Below are positions 28,265 through 37,974 of a stretch of DNA of 37,974 bases, piece after piece. Made by a program: the position numbers and the translations under genes. The first letter of the stretch is position 1; every line of letters starts with the position of its first letter. The stretch comes from an uncultured Clostridia bacterium (GTDB lineage Bacteria; Bacillota; Clostridia; TANB77; CAG-508). The stretch covers positions 1 through 37,974 of the forward strand of contig CANRED010000013.1 in NCBI GenBank assembly GCA_947629555.1, in the 5' to 3' direction. The notes beneath the pieces are model-generated. The model saw only the letters and a program-made list of their open reading frames with translations. It ran no database searches and was not told the origin of the DNA.

Positions 28265-28293
28265 TTGACGAATTCACAAAAAAATGGCATAAT
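28265..28293 (+). promoter_or_regulatory. Sigma-A-type promoter for the surface protein operon
   Basis: TTGACG (28265-28270), 17-nt spacer, CATAAT (28288-28293), RBS taggagg before ATG 28360. Confidence 0.6.
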
Positions 28294-28359
28294 ATAAATA
28301 TATATATAATTATGGAAACTAATTATTTAATTATATATAATATTAGGAGGTAAAAATAT

Positions 28360-31300
28360 ATGCTAACGAAAATTGGTAAAAGTAAAAATTCTCAAAGGGT
28401 ATTAGCAATAATCTTAATAATAACAATGACTTTTGCGAACCTATTATTCTTAGGAAAAAATTTAATATCTTATGCATTTGAAACGAACTTAGAAATGCAA
28501 GGAACGGATACACAGAGTAACAATGTAAAGTTTGATGCATACTTAATTGATAACGGAGGTAATAATACACACTCTGTAATTTTTGATGCAACAAATAATA
28601 ACAAAATAAACTTATACATTTCTGTAAAAAATGCAGGGTACTTAAAGGAAGCATATATTGATTTTAGAAATGAAAATAATCAAACAGATACTAACTATGA
28701 AATATCAAGTAATGATGAAGATACAACTTTAATCCAAAATGTAAATACAAACTTAAAAACAATATCACTAAATTATATAGAAAGTGGAACAGAAGCTATA
28801 TTAGAAATACCAATCAGTATAGAATTATCAGAATTAATGGATGTAAGCAAGTTAAAACAAAATAGTAAAGTTACATTAAGAGGAATATACGTAAATGAAA
28901 AAGGAAAAGAAATAGAAATATCAAAAACAATAAAATTAAACATAGGCTGGACAATAGACACAGAATTAAACTTAGAACAATCAATAACAAAATATATACC
29001 ATATGAAACTAGTGAAGAATCAGGAGTAATATTACAATTATCTGTTAAAGCAAATCAAAATAGAGATGATGTAGTATTACCAGTAAAATCAAGTCAAATA
29101 AAATTAAACGTACCAGAAATAGCAAATACTTTACCAGAAAAAGTAATAGTAATAGCAGATAAAACTTTAGCTACAAATGGAGATAAATTAGAATTTACAG
29201 ACGAAAATTGGGAATATAATGAACAAGAAAAAACAATTACAATAAATACACAAGGTTACGAAGAAAATGGAAAAGCTTTAGCAGAAATAGGAGAAGACAA
29301 ATATTTTGTAACATACATATATCCAAGTAATGTATATGAAGCTGTAAGTGAGAGTGAAATAACATTACCTTCTGATATAGAAGCAAAAATGGAATTATAT
29401 AGTGCAGAAGGAATAATAGAAAAAACAGCAGAATTAAAAGAAAATATAACATTAAATGAAAAACAAGGAGATATAGTTACTTATAATATAGAAGCAATTC
29501 AAAAAGAAATATCAAAGGGAAGAATGTATGCAAACTGCAATTCAAATGTAAAAACTTATGATACAGAATATAAAACAGTATTAAAAGCAAATGTATCAAA
29601 TTATGAAATGGTAGAAAATATAACTATGCAACTACCAACAGATGATTTTATAAGCGGAGAAGATTCATATCCTATATATAATACATATTATAAAGAGCTA
29701 ACAATAAACAAAGCAAAAATGCAAAAAATATTAGGAGAAGATGGTTTCGTTAATATATCTGATGGAACGAATACATATATAATAAACAAAGATACTCAAG
29801 ACGTAGATGGAAATTATGTAATAACACTTGAAGAAAAAACATCAAACTTAACAGTACAAACATCAAAACCAGTAGAAGATGAAATATTTAAAATAGATGC
29901 TACAAAAGTAATTTCTAAAGATTTAACATATACAAAAAATCAATTAAAAAAAGTAAACGGCTTAAAAGTAAACGTTATGGGCATAAACAATCAAGCAGAA
30001 TATGATTTAATTAATTTAACAGAAACTAAAACTTATGCAGAATTAGAAATGAGTAATGTAGATTTAGTTTCATTAACAGAAAATAATGCTGTAAACTTTA
30101 AAATAATGTTAAATAATAGTAGTGAAGAATCAGACTTATATAAAAATGCGGTATTTGAAATAGCATTACCAAAATATGTAGAAGACATATCTGGAACCGC
30201 AAACATACTATATACAAGTGGCTTAACAATAGATAAAATAGAAAAAATTAATACAGAAAATGGAATAATATTAAAAATAACAACAAGTGGTGCTGAAAGT
30301 ACATTTAGCGATGGAGTACTTACAAATGGTACAGTTATAACAATAGATGCAAATTTAACAATAGGAGAAGTAGAAGAAGATATAACAGAAAAAGTAGTAT
30401 TTACATATACAAACGAGAATGCAACTGTATATGAAAATGAAGGAATGCAAGAAATAGATGTAAACTTCATAGCAAGACAAAATGTAGGAATGTTTACAAC
30501 TAATCCAAATACAGAAGTTGACCCACAAGAAATTGATTTAGAGTCAAATGATGACCCAGATGCAAAAGCAACATTAGAAGCAAATACAAAAGTAATGAGC
30601 CAAGATGAAGAAATAGCTTCAACAGATTCAATAATAGAAAGAAAAGAAGTAAAATACATAACAACTATAAAAAATACAAGTACAGTTGATGCTAAAGATG
30701 TTAAATTAGTTACAAATATAGAAAATGGAAAAATATTACATACAATTCTTAAAATAGTAGATGCAAAGGGAAATGTAGTAACTACAAAAGATCATACAGT
30801 AGATAAAGATAATGTAACTACATTTACAGCTAATTGGGAAAGAATACCTGCAGGAGGAAGCGGAATATTAGAATATACAGTGCTTCCAAAAAATGTAGAA
30901 GAAATTGAAAACAGTGCAGGTGTTACAACAATAGATGGTCAATATATGAAATTTAATGAAGACGATACAATGACAGCAATCAGTTATGAAGAATATATTG
31001 ATTATATAAAATTAAGAAATACAGTAGAAGTAACAGCACAAAATTTAGATGAAAAAATAGAAAATAAAGTAAACAATATTATAGATAAAACTGATATAGT
31101 AGTAGAATTATTAGGAGATAGTCAAACCACTTTCTTAAATGATTATAAAGTTCAAATAAATTTACTTGTAAAAAATGTATCAGAAGAAGTAATAAATAAT
31201 GTTGTTATAACACAAGTTATACCAGAAGGATTAGAGTTTATACCATTAGAAGGACAAGAAGATATAAAATATGACGAGAATACTAGAACCATAACTATAA

Positions 31301-32949
31301 ATGTAAATAAAATTGAAGCCAAAAACCATTTTATAGAAGTTATAAATGTAAAAACAAATTTACCAGAAACAGTTGGAAATATGCAAATAGAAAATAAGGC
31401 AAAAGTTAGTGTAGAAGGAAAAGGAACTTGGGATTCAAATATACTTACATTAAATGTAGTTGCACCAGTATTAAGTGTAGATTTAAATTCAAATATAGCA
31501 AATGGATCATATGTAAAAGAAGGACAAAATATTGAAATAACAGGAACAGCTAAAAATACAGGTGGAACTAAATCAAGGAATACAGCACTTTCAATAATTT
31601 TGCCAGATGGCTTTAGAGTAACAGATGCAACTTACATGCTAGATAATGGAGAAACACAAGAATTAACAACAATATATGGAAATGAATATTATTTATCTAC
31701 TTCATTAGACGTAGACGAAAAAGTTACATTTAAAATAGTAGGAACAGCAACTATTCAAAATGATTTGGATGAAGAAGAAATAAATATTAATGCTACAATT
31801 AAAGATGAAAAGAGAAAACCAGTATCATCAAATACTTTAACATATAAAGTAGAAAAAGTTGTAGATACTCCAGATAATCCAACAAATCCAGATAACCCTA
31901 ACCCAGACGACCCAACAGTAAAAACATATAAAATATCTGGTATTGCATGGTTAGATGAAAATAAAGATGGTAAAAAAGATGAAAACGAAAAACTATTAGA
32001 AGGAATAAATGTATTATTAATAGATGCAAAAACAGGAGTTATAGTAACAGATAAAACAAACGGAACAGTTAAAGAAGTTAAAACTTCAAGTGAAGGAAAA
32101 TATACATTTTCTAATTTGCCTAAAGGAACATATATGGTAATATTTGAATATGATTCTGCTTACTATGATGTAACAGAATATAATAAATCTGAAGTAACTG
32201 AAGATTTATCATCAAAAGCAATACAAACAAAAATAAACAAAGACGGAGTATTAAAACTAGCAGGAGTTACAAATACAATTACAATAACAGATTCAAGTAT
32301 AGCAAATATAAATATAGGATTAGTAGAGAGACCAAAATTTGATTTAAGTTTACAAAAACAATTATCAATAGTTAAGGTAGAAAATTCATCAGGAACAACA
32401 ACTTATGCTTTTGATAATACTAAACTTGGTAAAATAGATATACCAGGAAATTACTTAAAATCTACAACAGTAACAATGCAATATAAAATAATTGTAAAAA
32501 ATGATGGCGCAGTTGCAGGAACAGCTAAAAAGGTAGTAGATTATATTCCAAGCGATTTGAAGTTTGATAATAGTCAAAACGCTGGTTGGTATATAGGAAC
32601 AGATGGAAATTTATATAACGAAACTTTAGCAAACACAATATTACAGCCAGGAGAATCAAAAGAACTAACATTAATATTAACAAAGAAAATGACAGAAGAT
32701 AATACAGGTTTAGTAACTAACAAAGCAGAAATATATGAAGATTATAACGAATATGGTTACGAAGATTATAATTCAAAACCAGCAAATAATGCTCAAAATG
32801 AAAATGATTTTGATTATGTAAGTTTAATATTAACAGTAAAAACAGGACAAACAATATTATACATAACAATAACATTAATAAGTTTAGCAATAATTGCTAT
32901 AGGAGTATATTTTATAAACAAGAAAGTATTGAAAGGAGGGAATAACTAA
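28360..32949 (+). CDS. Large cell-surface protein: signal peptide, DUF11-like repeats, SdrD B-like domain, C-terminal TM anchor
   Basis: 1529 aa; TYKISGIAWLDENKDGKKDENEKLLEGINVLLIDAKTG..GKYTFSNLPKGTYMVIFEY (SdrD_B); NVVITQVIPEGLEFIP and VVDYIPSDLKFDNSQNAGW (DUF11-type); C-terminal KTGQTILYITITLISLAIIAIGVYFINKKVLKGG. Confidence 0.85.
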   Translation: MLTKIGKSKNSQRVLAIILIITMTFANLLFLGKNLISYAFETNLEMQGTDTQSNNVKFDAYLIDNGGNNTHSVIFDATNNNKINLYISVKNAGYLKEAYIDFRNENNQTDTNYEISSNDEDTTLIQNVNTNLKTISLNYIESGTEAILEIPISIELSELMDVSKLKQNSKVTLRGIYVNEKGKEIEISKTIKLNIGWTIDTELNLEQSITKYIPYETSEESGVILQLSVKANQNRDDVVLPVKSSQIKLNVPEIANTLPEKVIVIADKTLATNGDKLEFTDENWEYNEQEKTITINTQGYEENGKALAEIGEDKYFVTYIYPSNVYEAVSESEITLPSDIEAKMELYSAEGIIEKTAELKENITLNEKQGDIVTYNIEAIQKEISKGRMYANCNSNVKTYDTEYKTVLKANVSNYEMVENITMQLPTDDFISGEDSYPIYNTYYKELTINKAKMQKILGEDGFVNISDGTNTYIINKDTQDVDGNYVITLEEKTSNLTVQTSKPVEDEIFKIDATKVISKDLTYTKNQLKKVNGLKVNVMGINNQAEYDLINLTETKTYAELEMSNVDLVSLTENNAVNFKIMLNNSSEESDLYKNAVFEIALPKYVEDISGTANILYTSGLTIDKIEKINTENGIILKITTSGAESTFSDGVLTNGTVITIDANLTIGEVEEDITEKVVFTYTNENATVYENEGMQEIDVNFIARQNVGMFTTNPNTEVDPQEIDLESNDDPDAKATLEANTKVMSQDEEIASTDSIIERKEVKYITTIKNTSTVDAKDVKLVTNIENGKILHTILKIVDAKGNVVTTKDHTVDKDNVTTFTANWERIPAGGSGILEYTVLPKNVEEIENSAGVTTIDGQYMKFNEDDTMTAISYEEYIDYIKLRNTVEVTAQNLDEKIENKVNNIIDKTDIVVELLGDSQTTFLNDYKVQINLLVKNVSEEVINNVVITQVIPEGLEFIPLEGQEDIKYDENTRTITINVNKIEAKNHFIEVINVKTNLPETVGNMQIENKAKVSVEGKGTWDSNILTLNVVAPVLSVDLNSNIANGSYVKEGQNIEITGTAKNTGGTKSRNTALSIILPDGFRVTDATYMLDNGETQELTTIYGNEYYLSTSLDVDEKVTFKIVGTATIQNDLDEEEININATIKDEKRKPVSSNTLTYKVEKVVDTPDNPTNPDNPNPDDPTVKTYKISGIAWLDENKDGKKDENEKLLEGINVLLIDAKTGVIVTDKTNGTVKEVKTSSEGKYTFSNLPKGTYMVIFEYDSAYYDVTEYNKSEVTEDLSSKAIQTKINKDGVLKLAGVTNTITITDSSIANINIGLVERPKFDLSLQKQLSIVKVENSSGTTTYAFDNTKLGKIDIPGNYLKSTTVTMQYKIIVKNDGAVAGTAKKVVDYIPSDLKFDNSQNAGWYIGTDGNLYNETLANTILQPGESKELTLILTKKMTEDNTGLVTNKAEIYEDYNEYGYEDYNSKPANNAQNENDFDYVSLILTVKTGQTILYITITLISLAIIAIGVYFINKKVLKGGNN

Positions 32950-35900
32950 TGAATAAGAAAAAGAAAGTATTTATTATAGCATATATAATAATATTAATGG
33001 CAATTTCAATATTTATGCTAAGTAAAATATTTGCTGCTGGAAATTCTGAAAGTAGATTATCAGGAAAAGTTAAATATGCAGAATATGAAGCAACAGAAGT
33101 TGGAACTCCTATACCAGAAATAACAGTTAGTGGAAGATATGCAGATTTCGACGTTGAAGGCAAAGCCTATGGTGAAGGATTCATGTGGGATGATGTAACA
33201 GATGATGATGATGTATTTTGTTTTGATGCAGATAAGCATATATTTAGTAGGAGTGTACTGTCTCAACAAACCATATATAGAACTAAGAGTGTAGATTTTG
33301 ATGGATTACACGTTAGTGAAGATTATGTGACTACTGTGAGCGAAGAAGATAAAGGGTATCCAAATAAAACAAACTGGCAAAGTAGTTCATTTTATAAAGC
33401 TGTTGGTGAACATTTTTGTTCTCTAGAAATTGATTTAAACGACTTAGACGTAGAGAAATATAATACAGAGTATGCAGAATCATATATATTGGCACAAAAG
33501 AATAATGACGAATATCAGGAATCATATTTCTATGATAAACTAGGCGAGTCTTTTAGTGCACGTCAATTTGCAATATGGGAATTCAAAAAAGGAGGTAGTT
33601 ATTCATATGTAGATGGTAGACCTGCAGCAGAAAGATTGTATAAAGAAGCAATTGCTTTTGCAGATTTTAGAGAGAATTTTCAATTACCAAAATTAAATAG
33701 TAATAGTTCAGATTATGAGTTTAAATATAATAAAGAAGGAGATTATTTTATTACAGGTCCTGTAATAATGAATTATCCAACATTACAATTAAATTCAGGG
33801 TTAACTGTAGGAAAAATTACTAATGCTACATTGTATGGAACTAATAGTGATAAAGAGGAAAACATTGAAGTACCTTTTGAATTTGCAAATAAAGACGGAA
33901 ATCAAATAGAGTATCCTACTGAAGGTGGAAAATTTGAATTTTATATAAAAGTTAAAAATAGTGATGTAAAATCAAAAAAAATAAGGGAAATAACAGACTT
34001 TAAAGTTAATTTTGAATATTTAGACGCAACTGGATATGGATATAAAATAATAAATGAAGACCCAAAATCTCCAAAAACATATGCATTAAAATATTATGAA
34101 TGGACACAAGAGAAGAATCATATTAGTGGTTGCTATATTAATACCTGTAATGGAGGAACAAAGTCTGCTGAATCTGATCAGAAATGTGACGAAGAAAATT
34201 GTCCAGGTCATTCAGTACATCATATTTATGAATATAGGTTGGTAAGAAATTCAACACCTACAATCAAGTATGAATTGCAACCAGTATTCGCATTTGCTGA
34301 GGCAGAACTGTTTTGGAGACAATACGAATTAAGTATTACTTTTAAGGGATTACATACTTATATGGACATTGGTGGAAAAGTTTGGGTAGATATGCCAACA
34401 AACGATAAAGAAAATGACGAAAATGGAAAATATGATGGCAGTGATTATGGAAGACAAAATGTATTAGTAGAATTATTCTTCTGGGATACTACACCAGTTA
34501 GAGTTGGAGTAAAAGATACACTTAAAGATAGTAGAAACACAAATCTAATAAATGGTGCAAATGGTAACTATGCAATGTATACAGATTCAAATGGTAATTA
34601 TATGTTCTATGGCTTACAAGTAGACCAAAACTACTATGTAAAATTTACATATGATGGTCAAACATATACGCAAACCTTGTATTTAGCAGATGGAAACGAG
34701 ACAGATTATAAAAATAATCCAAATAAATCAATATATGATAGCAATTCAAAAGTAAGAGATGAAATGGATAGAACAGGATTTAACAATAGATTCAAAGAAA
34801 TTACTTATAAAAATATGACAGAAAGAACAACAGGAAGGGCAGTAGGAACAAATACTTCTTTAAGATATTTAGATAAAACATATACAGACAATAGATACAA
34901 GTATATTAAGAGCAAAATAGTAACAACAGATAATGATTTGGATGCAGAATATGGTGAAAGAGGAGTAAAAAAACAAACAGGAAAGGCAATAGATCCATAT
35001 GAAATATCAGCAAGAACACCTAAAACTTTAAAATATCCTTTTGAAAAAAATGGAGAAATACTAATATGGAGCACGAAGAATGAAGAGCCACTACAATATT
35101 TACAACATGTAAACTTAGGATTAAAAGTAAGACCAAAAGCAGATTTAGCATTACAAACACAATTAAAAGCAGGGGCAATGACAATAAAAGATAAAGAAAA
35201 AATAGTATTCTATAAAACAAGTGCTTCAGATGATGAATTAGAAATAGACGGAACAAATACAGAAAATGAATATGTAAAACAAGAAATTGCAGCATCAGAT
35301 TATAACTGGAAAGCAAACTACAAAGACATTTATGGCGATGGAAACGTAACAGGTTATATCGTAGATGAAGACAAATTAAATGTATATGTTCTATATAGAA
35401 TAGTTATTCAAAATCAATGTGAAGGCGTAAATGAAACAGGAATAATAAATGAATTAGTTGATTATTATGATAACAGATTAGAATTAGTACCTGCAGAAGA
35501 TAGAGAAAAAGTTAAAAACTTATTTGGAACAACAGGATTAAATGTACCAAATAGTATAAGTTCAACAAGTAGTAATAAGTATAATCTTTCTTGGGTAGAG
35601 GGAGATACAAAATTAGTTACTTGGACCACAAAATCTTCTAATGGAAACTACAACACTATGTTAGCAGAAAACTTAAATTTACAAATTGAGTCAGATAATA
35701 CATCAGCAATATACTTAATTTTAAAAGTAAAAGAAAATGGAGATGTATTAAATACAGGAACAAATAATGATAAAGATGGAATGCAAAATATTGCAGAAAT
35801 CACATCATATAGTATATATGATACAAGTACTAATGAATATGTAGGAAAAATTGATAAAGATTCTGCACCAGGAAATGCTACTCCAGGTAACAATTCAACA

Positions 35901-37619
35901 TACGAAGACGATACAGATGCAGCTCCAATGTTTAGATTAGAAATAAATTGGGCACCAAGAAAAATAACTGGAAATGTATGGGACGATTTAAACAGAGATG
36001 GAATAATAAATGAAGAAGGAAAAGGAATACAAAATGTTACAGTAAAATTAATAGAACACATAATAGATGAAAACGGATATCAATACGAAATTGAAAGACC
36101 TGGCTTAGTATTAGATGAAGCTAATAAACAAGTATATACTTATAACGACACAATTTTAACTGACAAAGATGGAAATTACAGTATAAATGTTGAAGGTGGA
36201 AATTACTCATTAAAATTCATTTATGGAAATACAGAAATGCTATATGGAAATTATGCAAATAAGAAATACAACGGACAAGATTATCAATCAACTAAATATA
36301 CTGCATTAAGCAGTGGAAATGTTAATGGATATGATAGCAGTAATGCATTTGCAACATTAGAAGATTTACGAAATCAAGTACTTATAGTAGGAGACCCTGC
36401 AACAGGTATTGATGAAGGAACACAACCAGATTGGGAAACAAATAACTTAGCAGGTTCAAATACATATAATAATTTAAGCTCTGTAAGAGATTTAGCAAAT
36501 ATTAGAGCAGACATTATAAAAAATACAAGTGTAATAACATACGAAAATGGTAATGAATTAATTGAACTAACAGGAGATGGCTCTGTAAGTAATCCAGAAG
36601 TTGCAACATTCTTAAGTGGAAATAATGGTCAAGAAAGAGATCATAATTACACATATATGGAATCAGTAACAGATATTATAACAATAGCATCAAATGATTT
36701 AATAAAAAATCCAAAAGTAATTAACCTAGGATTAAGAGAAAGACCAACAGTTGATGTAGAACTACAAAAAGAAGTAAAAAGAATTGTATTAAAAACATCA
36801 GATGGAAGAGTACTTATAGATTCATCAGATTCAGCAAAATTATCTAACTTACAAAAATTAGGTGATTTAGGAGAAGAAATAGATTCAACATTTATCAACA
36901 TGGATACAGTATTAATGGATGGTGCTACATTAGATATAGATTATGAAATGACAGTAAAAACTACAGGAGAAAGAGATAGCTTATCTAATTACATATCAGT
37001 AGAAGGCGACAGAGCTATTATTAATACTTTACAACAAGAGCTAGAAAAAGAACTAAAAGGTTTAAAAGATGGTGCATTAAGAGCAGAAGTATTTGACTAC
37101 GTAAGCATAAACTTAGACTTTAGATCAGATGACAACACAACTATAACTTGGACAAAAGTTTATGATGAGGACGCAAATGTACAAACTTTAGCCGGTATAC
37201 CACTAAGCGCAGAAGCACAAGCTGTATTACCAAAAACACAAAAACTTGTATCACAAGTATTGCAAACAACAACAAAAGATTTAGATACGGCTGGAGATAC
37301 TATGATAATACCAATGCATTTAGGAATAACATTATCAGAAAACACAAGTAATAATGATTTAAATGACTTTGATTTCTCAAACTGTGCAGAAATAGTAAAA
37401 GTATATTCAGGAATAGGAAGAAGACAATATACAACAATACCAGGAAACTATGTACCATATAGTGATAGTAGTACAGAAATAGATGCAGACTTAACAGGAT
37501 CAACATCAATAACACCACCATTAGGACAACAAAGAATATACTATGTAATAACAATATTATCAGCAACAATATTAATAGCTGGAATAATTGTAATAAAGAA
37601 AAAAGTTCTAAAGAAATAA
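32949..37619 (+). CDS. Large cell-surface protein: putative N-terminal thioester domain, SdrD B-like domains, C-terminal TM anchor
   Basis: 1556 aa; TM/signal at N-terminus; VFCFDADKH ... SARQFAIWEF; GGKVWVDMPTNDKENDENGKYDGSDYGRQNVLVELFFWD..GNYMFYGLQVDQNYYVKF and GNVWDDLNRDGIINEEGKGIQNVTVKLIEH (SdrD_B); LGQQRIYYVITILSATILIAGIIVIKKKVLKK; TAATG overlap with upstream gene. Confidence 0.85.
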   Translation: MNKKKKVFIIAYIIILMAISIFMLSKIFAAGNSESRLSGKVKYAEYEATEVGTPIPEITVSGRYADFDVEGKAYGEGFMWDDVTDDDDVFCFDADKHIFSRSVLSQQTIYRTKSVDFDGLHVSEDYVTTVSEEDKGYPNKTNWQSSSFYKAVGEHFCSLEIDLNDLDVEKYNTEYAESYILAQKNNDEYQESYFYDKLGESFSARQFAIWEFKKGGSYSYVDGRPAAERLYKEAIAFADFRENFQLPKLNSNSSDYEFKYNKEGDYFITGPVIMNYPTLQLNSGLTVGKITNATLYGTNSDKEENIEVPFEFANKDGNQIEYPTEGGKFEFYIKVKNSDVKSKKIREITDFKVNFEYLDATGYGYKIINEDPKSPKTYALKYYEWTQEKNHISGCYINTCNGGTKSAESDQKCDEENCPGHSVHHIYEYRLVRNSTPTIKYELQPVFAFAEAELFWRQYELSITFKGLHTYMDIGGKVWVDMPTNDKENDENGKYDGSDYGRQNVLVELFFWDTTPVRVGVKDTLKDSRNTNLINGANGNYAMYTDSNGNYMFYGLQVDQNYYVKFTYDGQTYTQTLYLADGNETDYKNNPNKSIYDSNSKVRDEMDRTGFNNRFKEITYKNMTERTTGRAVGTNTSLRYLDKTYTDNRYKYIKSKIVTTDNDLDAEYGERGVKKQTGKAIDPYEISARTPKTLKYPFEKNGEILIWSTKNEEPLQYLQHVNLGLKVRPKADLALQTQLKAGAMTIKDKEKIVFYKTSASDDELEIDGTNTENEYVKQEIAASDYNWKANYKDIYGDGNVTGYIVDEDKLNVYVLYRIVIQNQCEGVNETGIINELVDYYDNRLELVPAEDREKVKNLFGTTGLNVPNSISSTSSNKYNLSWVEGDTKLVTWTTKSSNGNYNTMLAENLNLQIESDNTSAIYLILKVKENGDVLNTGTNNDKDGMQNIAEITSYSIYDTSTNEYVGKIDKDSAPGNATPGNNSTYEDDTDAAPMFRLEINWAPRKITGNVWDDLNRDGIINEEGKGIQNVTVKLIEHIIDENGYQYEIERPGLVLDEANKQVYTYNDTILTDKDGNYSINVEGGNYSLKFIYGNTEMLYGNYANKKYNGQDYQSTKYTALSSGNVNGYDSSNAFATLEDLRNQVLIVGDPATGIDEGTQPDWETNNLAGSNTYNNLSSVRDLANIRADIIKNTSVITYENGNELIELTGDGSVSNPEVATFLSGNNGQERDHNYTYMESVTDIITIASNDLIKNPKVINLGLRERPTVDVELQKEVKRIVLKTSDGRVLIDSSDSAKLSNLQKLGDLGEEIDSTFINMDTVLMDGATLDIDYEMTVKTTGERDSLSNYISVEGDRAIINTLQQELEKELKGLKDGALRAEVFDYVSINLDFRSDDNTTITWTKVYDEDANVQTLAGIPLSAEAQAVLPKTQKLVSQVLQTTTKDLDTAGDTMIIPMHLGITLSENTSNNDLNDFDFSNCAEIVKVYSGIGRRQYTTIPGNYVPYSDSSTEIDADLTGSTSITPPLGQQRIYYVITILSATILIAGIIVIKKKVLKK

Positions 37620-37631
37620 AACATACTAAAT

Positions 37632-37664
37632 AAAAAAGGGGGCAAGAAATTGCCCTCTTTTTTG
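37632..37664 (+). terminator. Rho-independent terminator of the surface protein operon
   Basis: aaaaaagggggcaa-gaaa-ttgccctctttttt. Confidence 0.88.
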
Positions 37665-37692
37665 CGTTGTATGAGAAAAAATATATGACAAT

Positions 37693-37888
37693 GTTGTAGG
37701 GAACGACGCCCACGTTATTCCGCAGTTGTAGGGAACGACGCCCCGTCATTCCGTGGTTGTAGGGAACGACGCCCTCGTCGTTCCTCCCTCCGAAGGCCCG
37801 CCACAAAAAATAATATAATGCAATTCAATATAAAATGAGTGTAGGGAACGACGCCCTCGTCGTTCCTCCCTCCGAAGGCCTGCCACAA
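37693..37888 (+). repeat. Interspersed palindromic repeat cluster (three tandem modules plus one separated module)
   Basis: Four gtagggaacgacgcc...-starting units; last two share identical gtagggaacgacgccctcgtcgttcctccctccgaaggc. Confidence 0.92.
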
Positions 37889-37974
37889 AAATATATTATA
37901 GAAAGACATCTGGTAATATGTCAAGATAAATTTTAAAAATATTTAAATTTTTTTTAGTACATTGATAATGAAAA

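Noticed and set aside
30033-30659. 208-aa minus-strand ORF inside the surface protein gene
   Set aside because: Antisense shadow ORF of a long AT-rich gene; Ser/Phe-rich composition, no RBS or recognisable domain
1-37974. tRNA/rRNA genes or a complete mobile element
   Set aside because: No cloverleaf/T-loop sequences, rRNA segments, transposase, integrase or relaxase ORFs were recognised

Overview
AT-rich Firmicutes/Clostridia-like chromosomal window, mostly housekeeping genes. Contents in order: phosphoglucomutase and a UDP-sugar pyrophosphorylase (both minus strand), a DnaJ-like gene, two hypotheticals, an orphan VirD4/TraG-like ATPase, an SbcD/SbcC-like (YhaO/YhaN-type) pair, prfA, an ECF-like sigma factor with a membrane partner, a ZIP transporter, an LMW phosphatase, a PcrA/UvrD helicase, CotF-like small proteins, an M23 peptidase, mecA (minus), radC-mreBCD-PBP2-minC, a small minus-strand gene cluster, and two giant surface proteins. 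At least nine clusters of a palindromic interspersed repeat are present. The most striking observation is that three unrelated, otherwise intact genes (VirD4-like ATPase, SbcC/YhaN-like ATPase, PBP2) each carry a single extra C at the same octamer, T-CGG-AAA-A. Skipping that C restores the conserved protein (Walker A Gly-Lys, Walker A Gly-Lys, Tyr-Gly-Lys). In my manual scan of all called genes, these three positions are the only in-frame CGG codons in the window. This suggests CGG is a vacant (unassigned) codon here and that NNU-CGG-AAA is a +1 recoding site. A systematic technical artefact must be excluded. All calls come from reading the sequence and ORF track; no database search was run.
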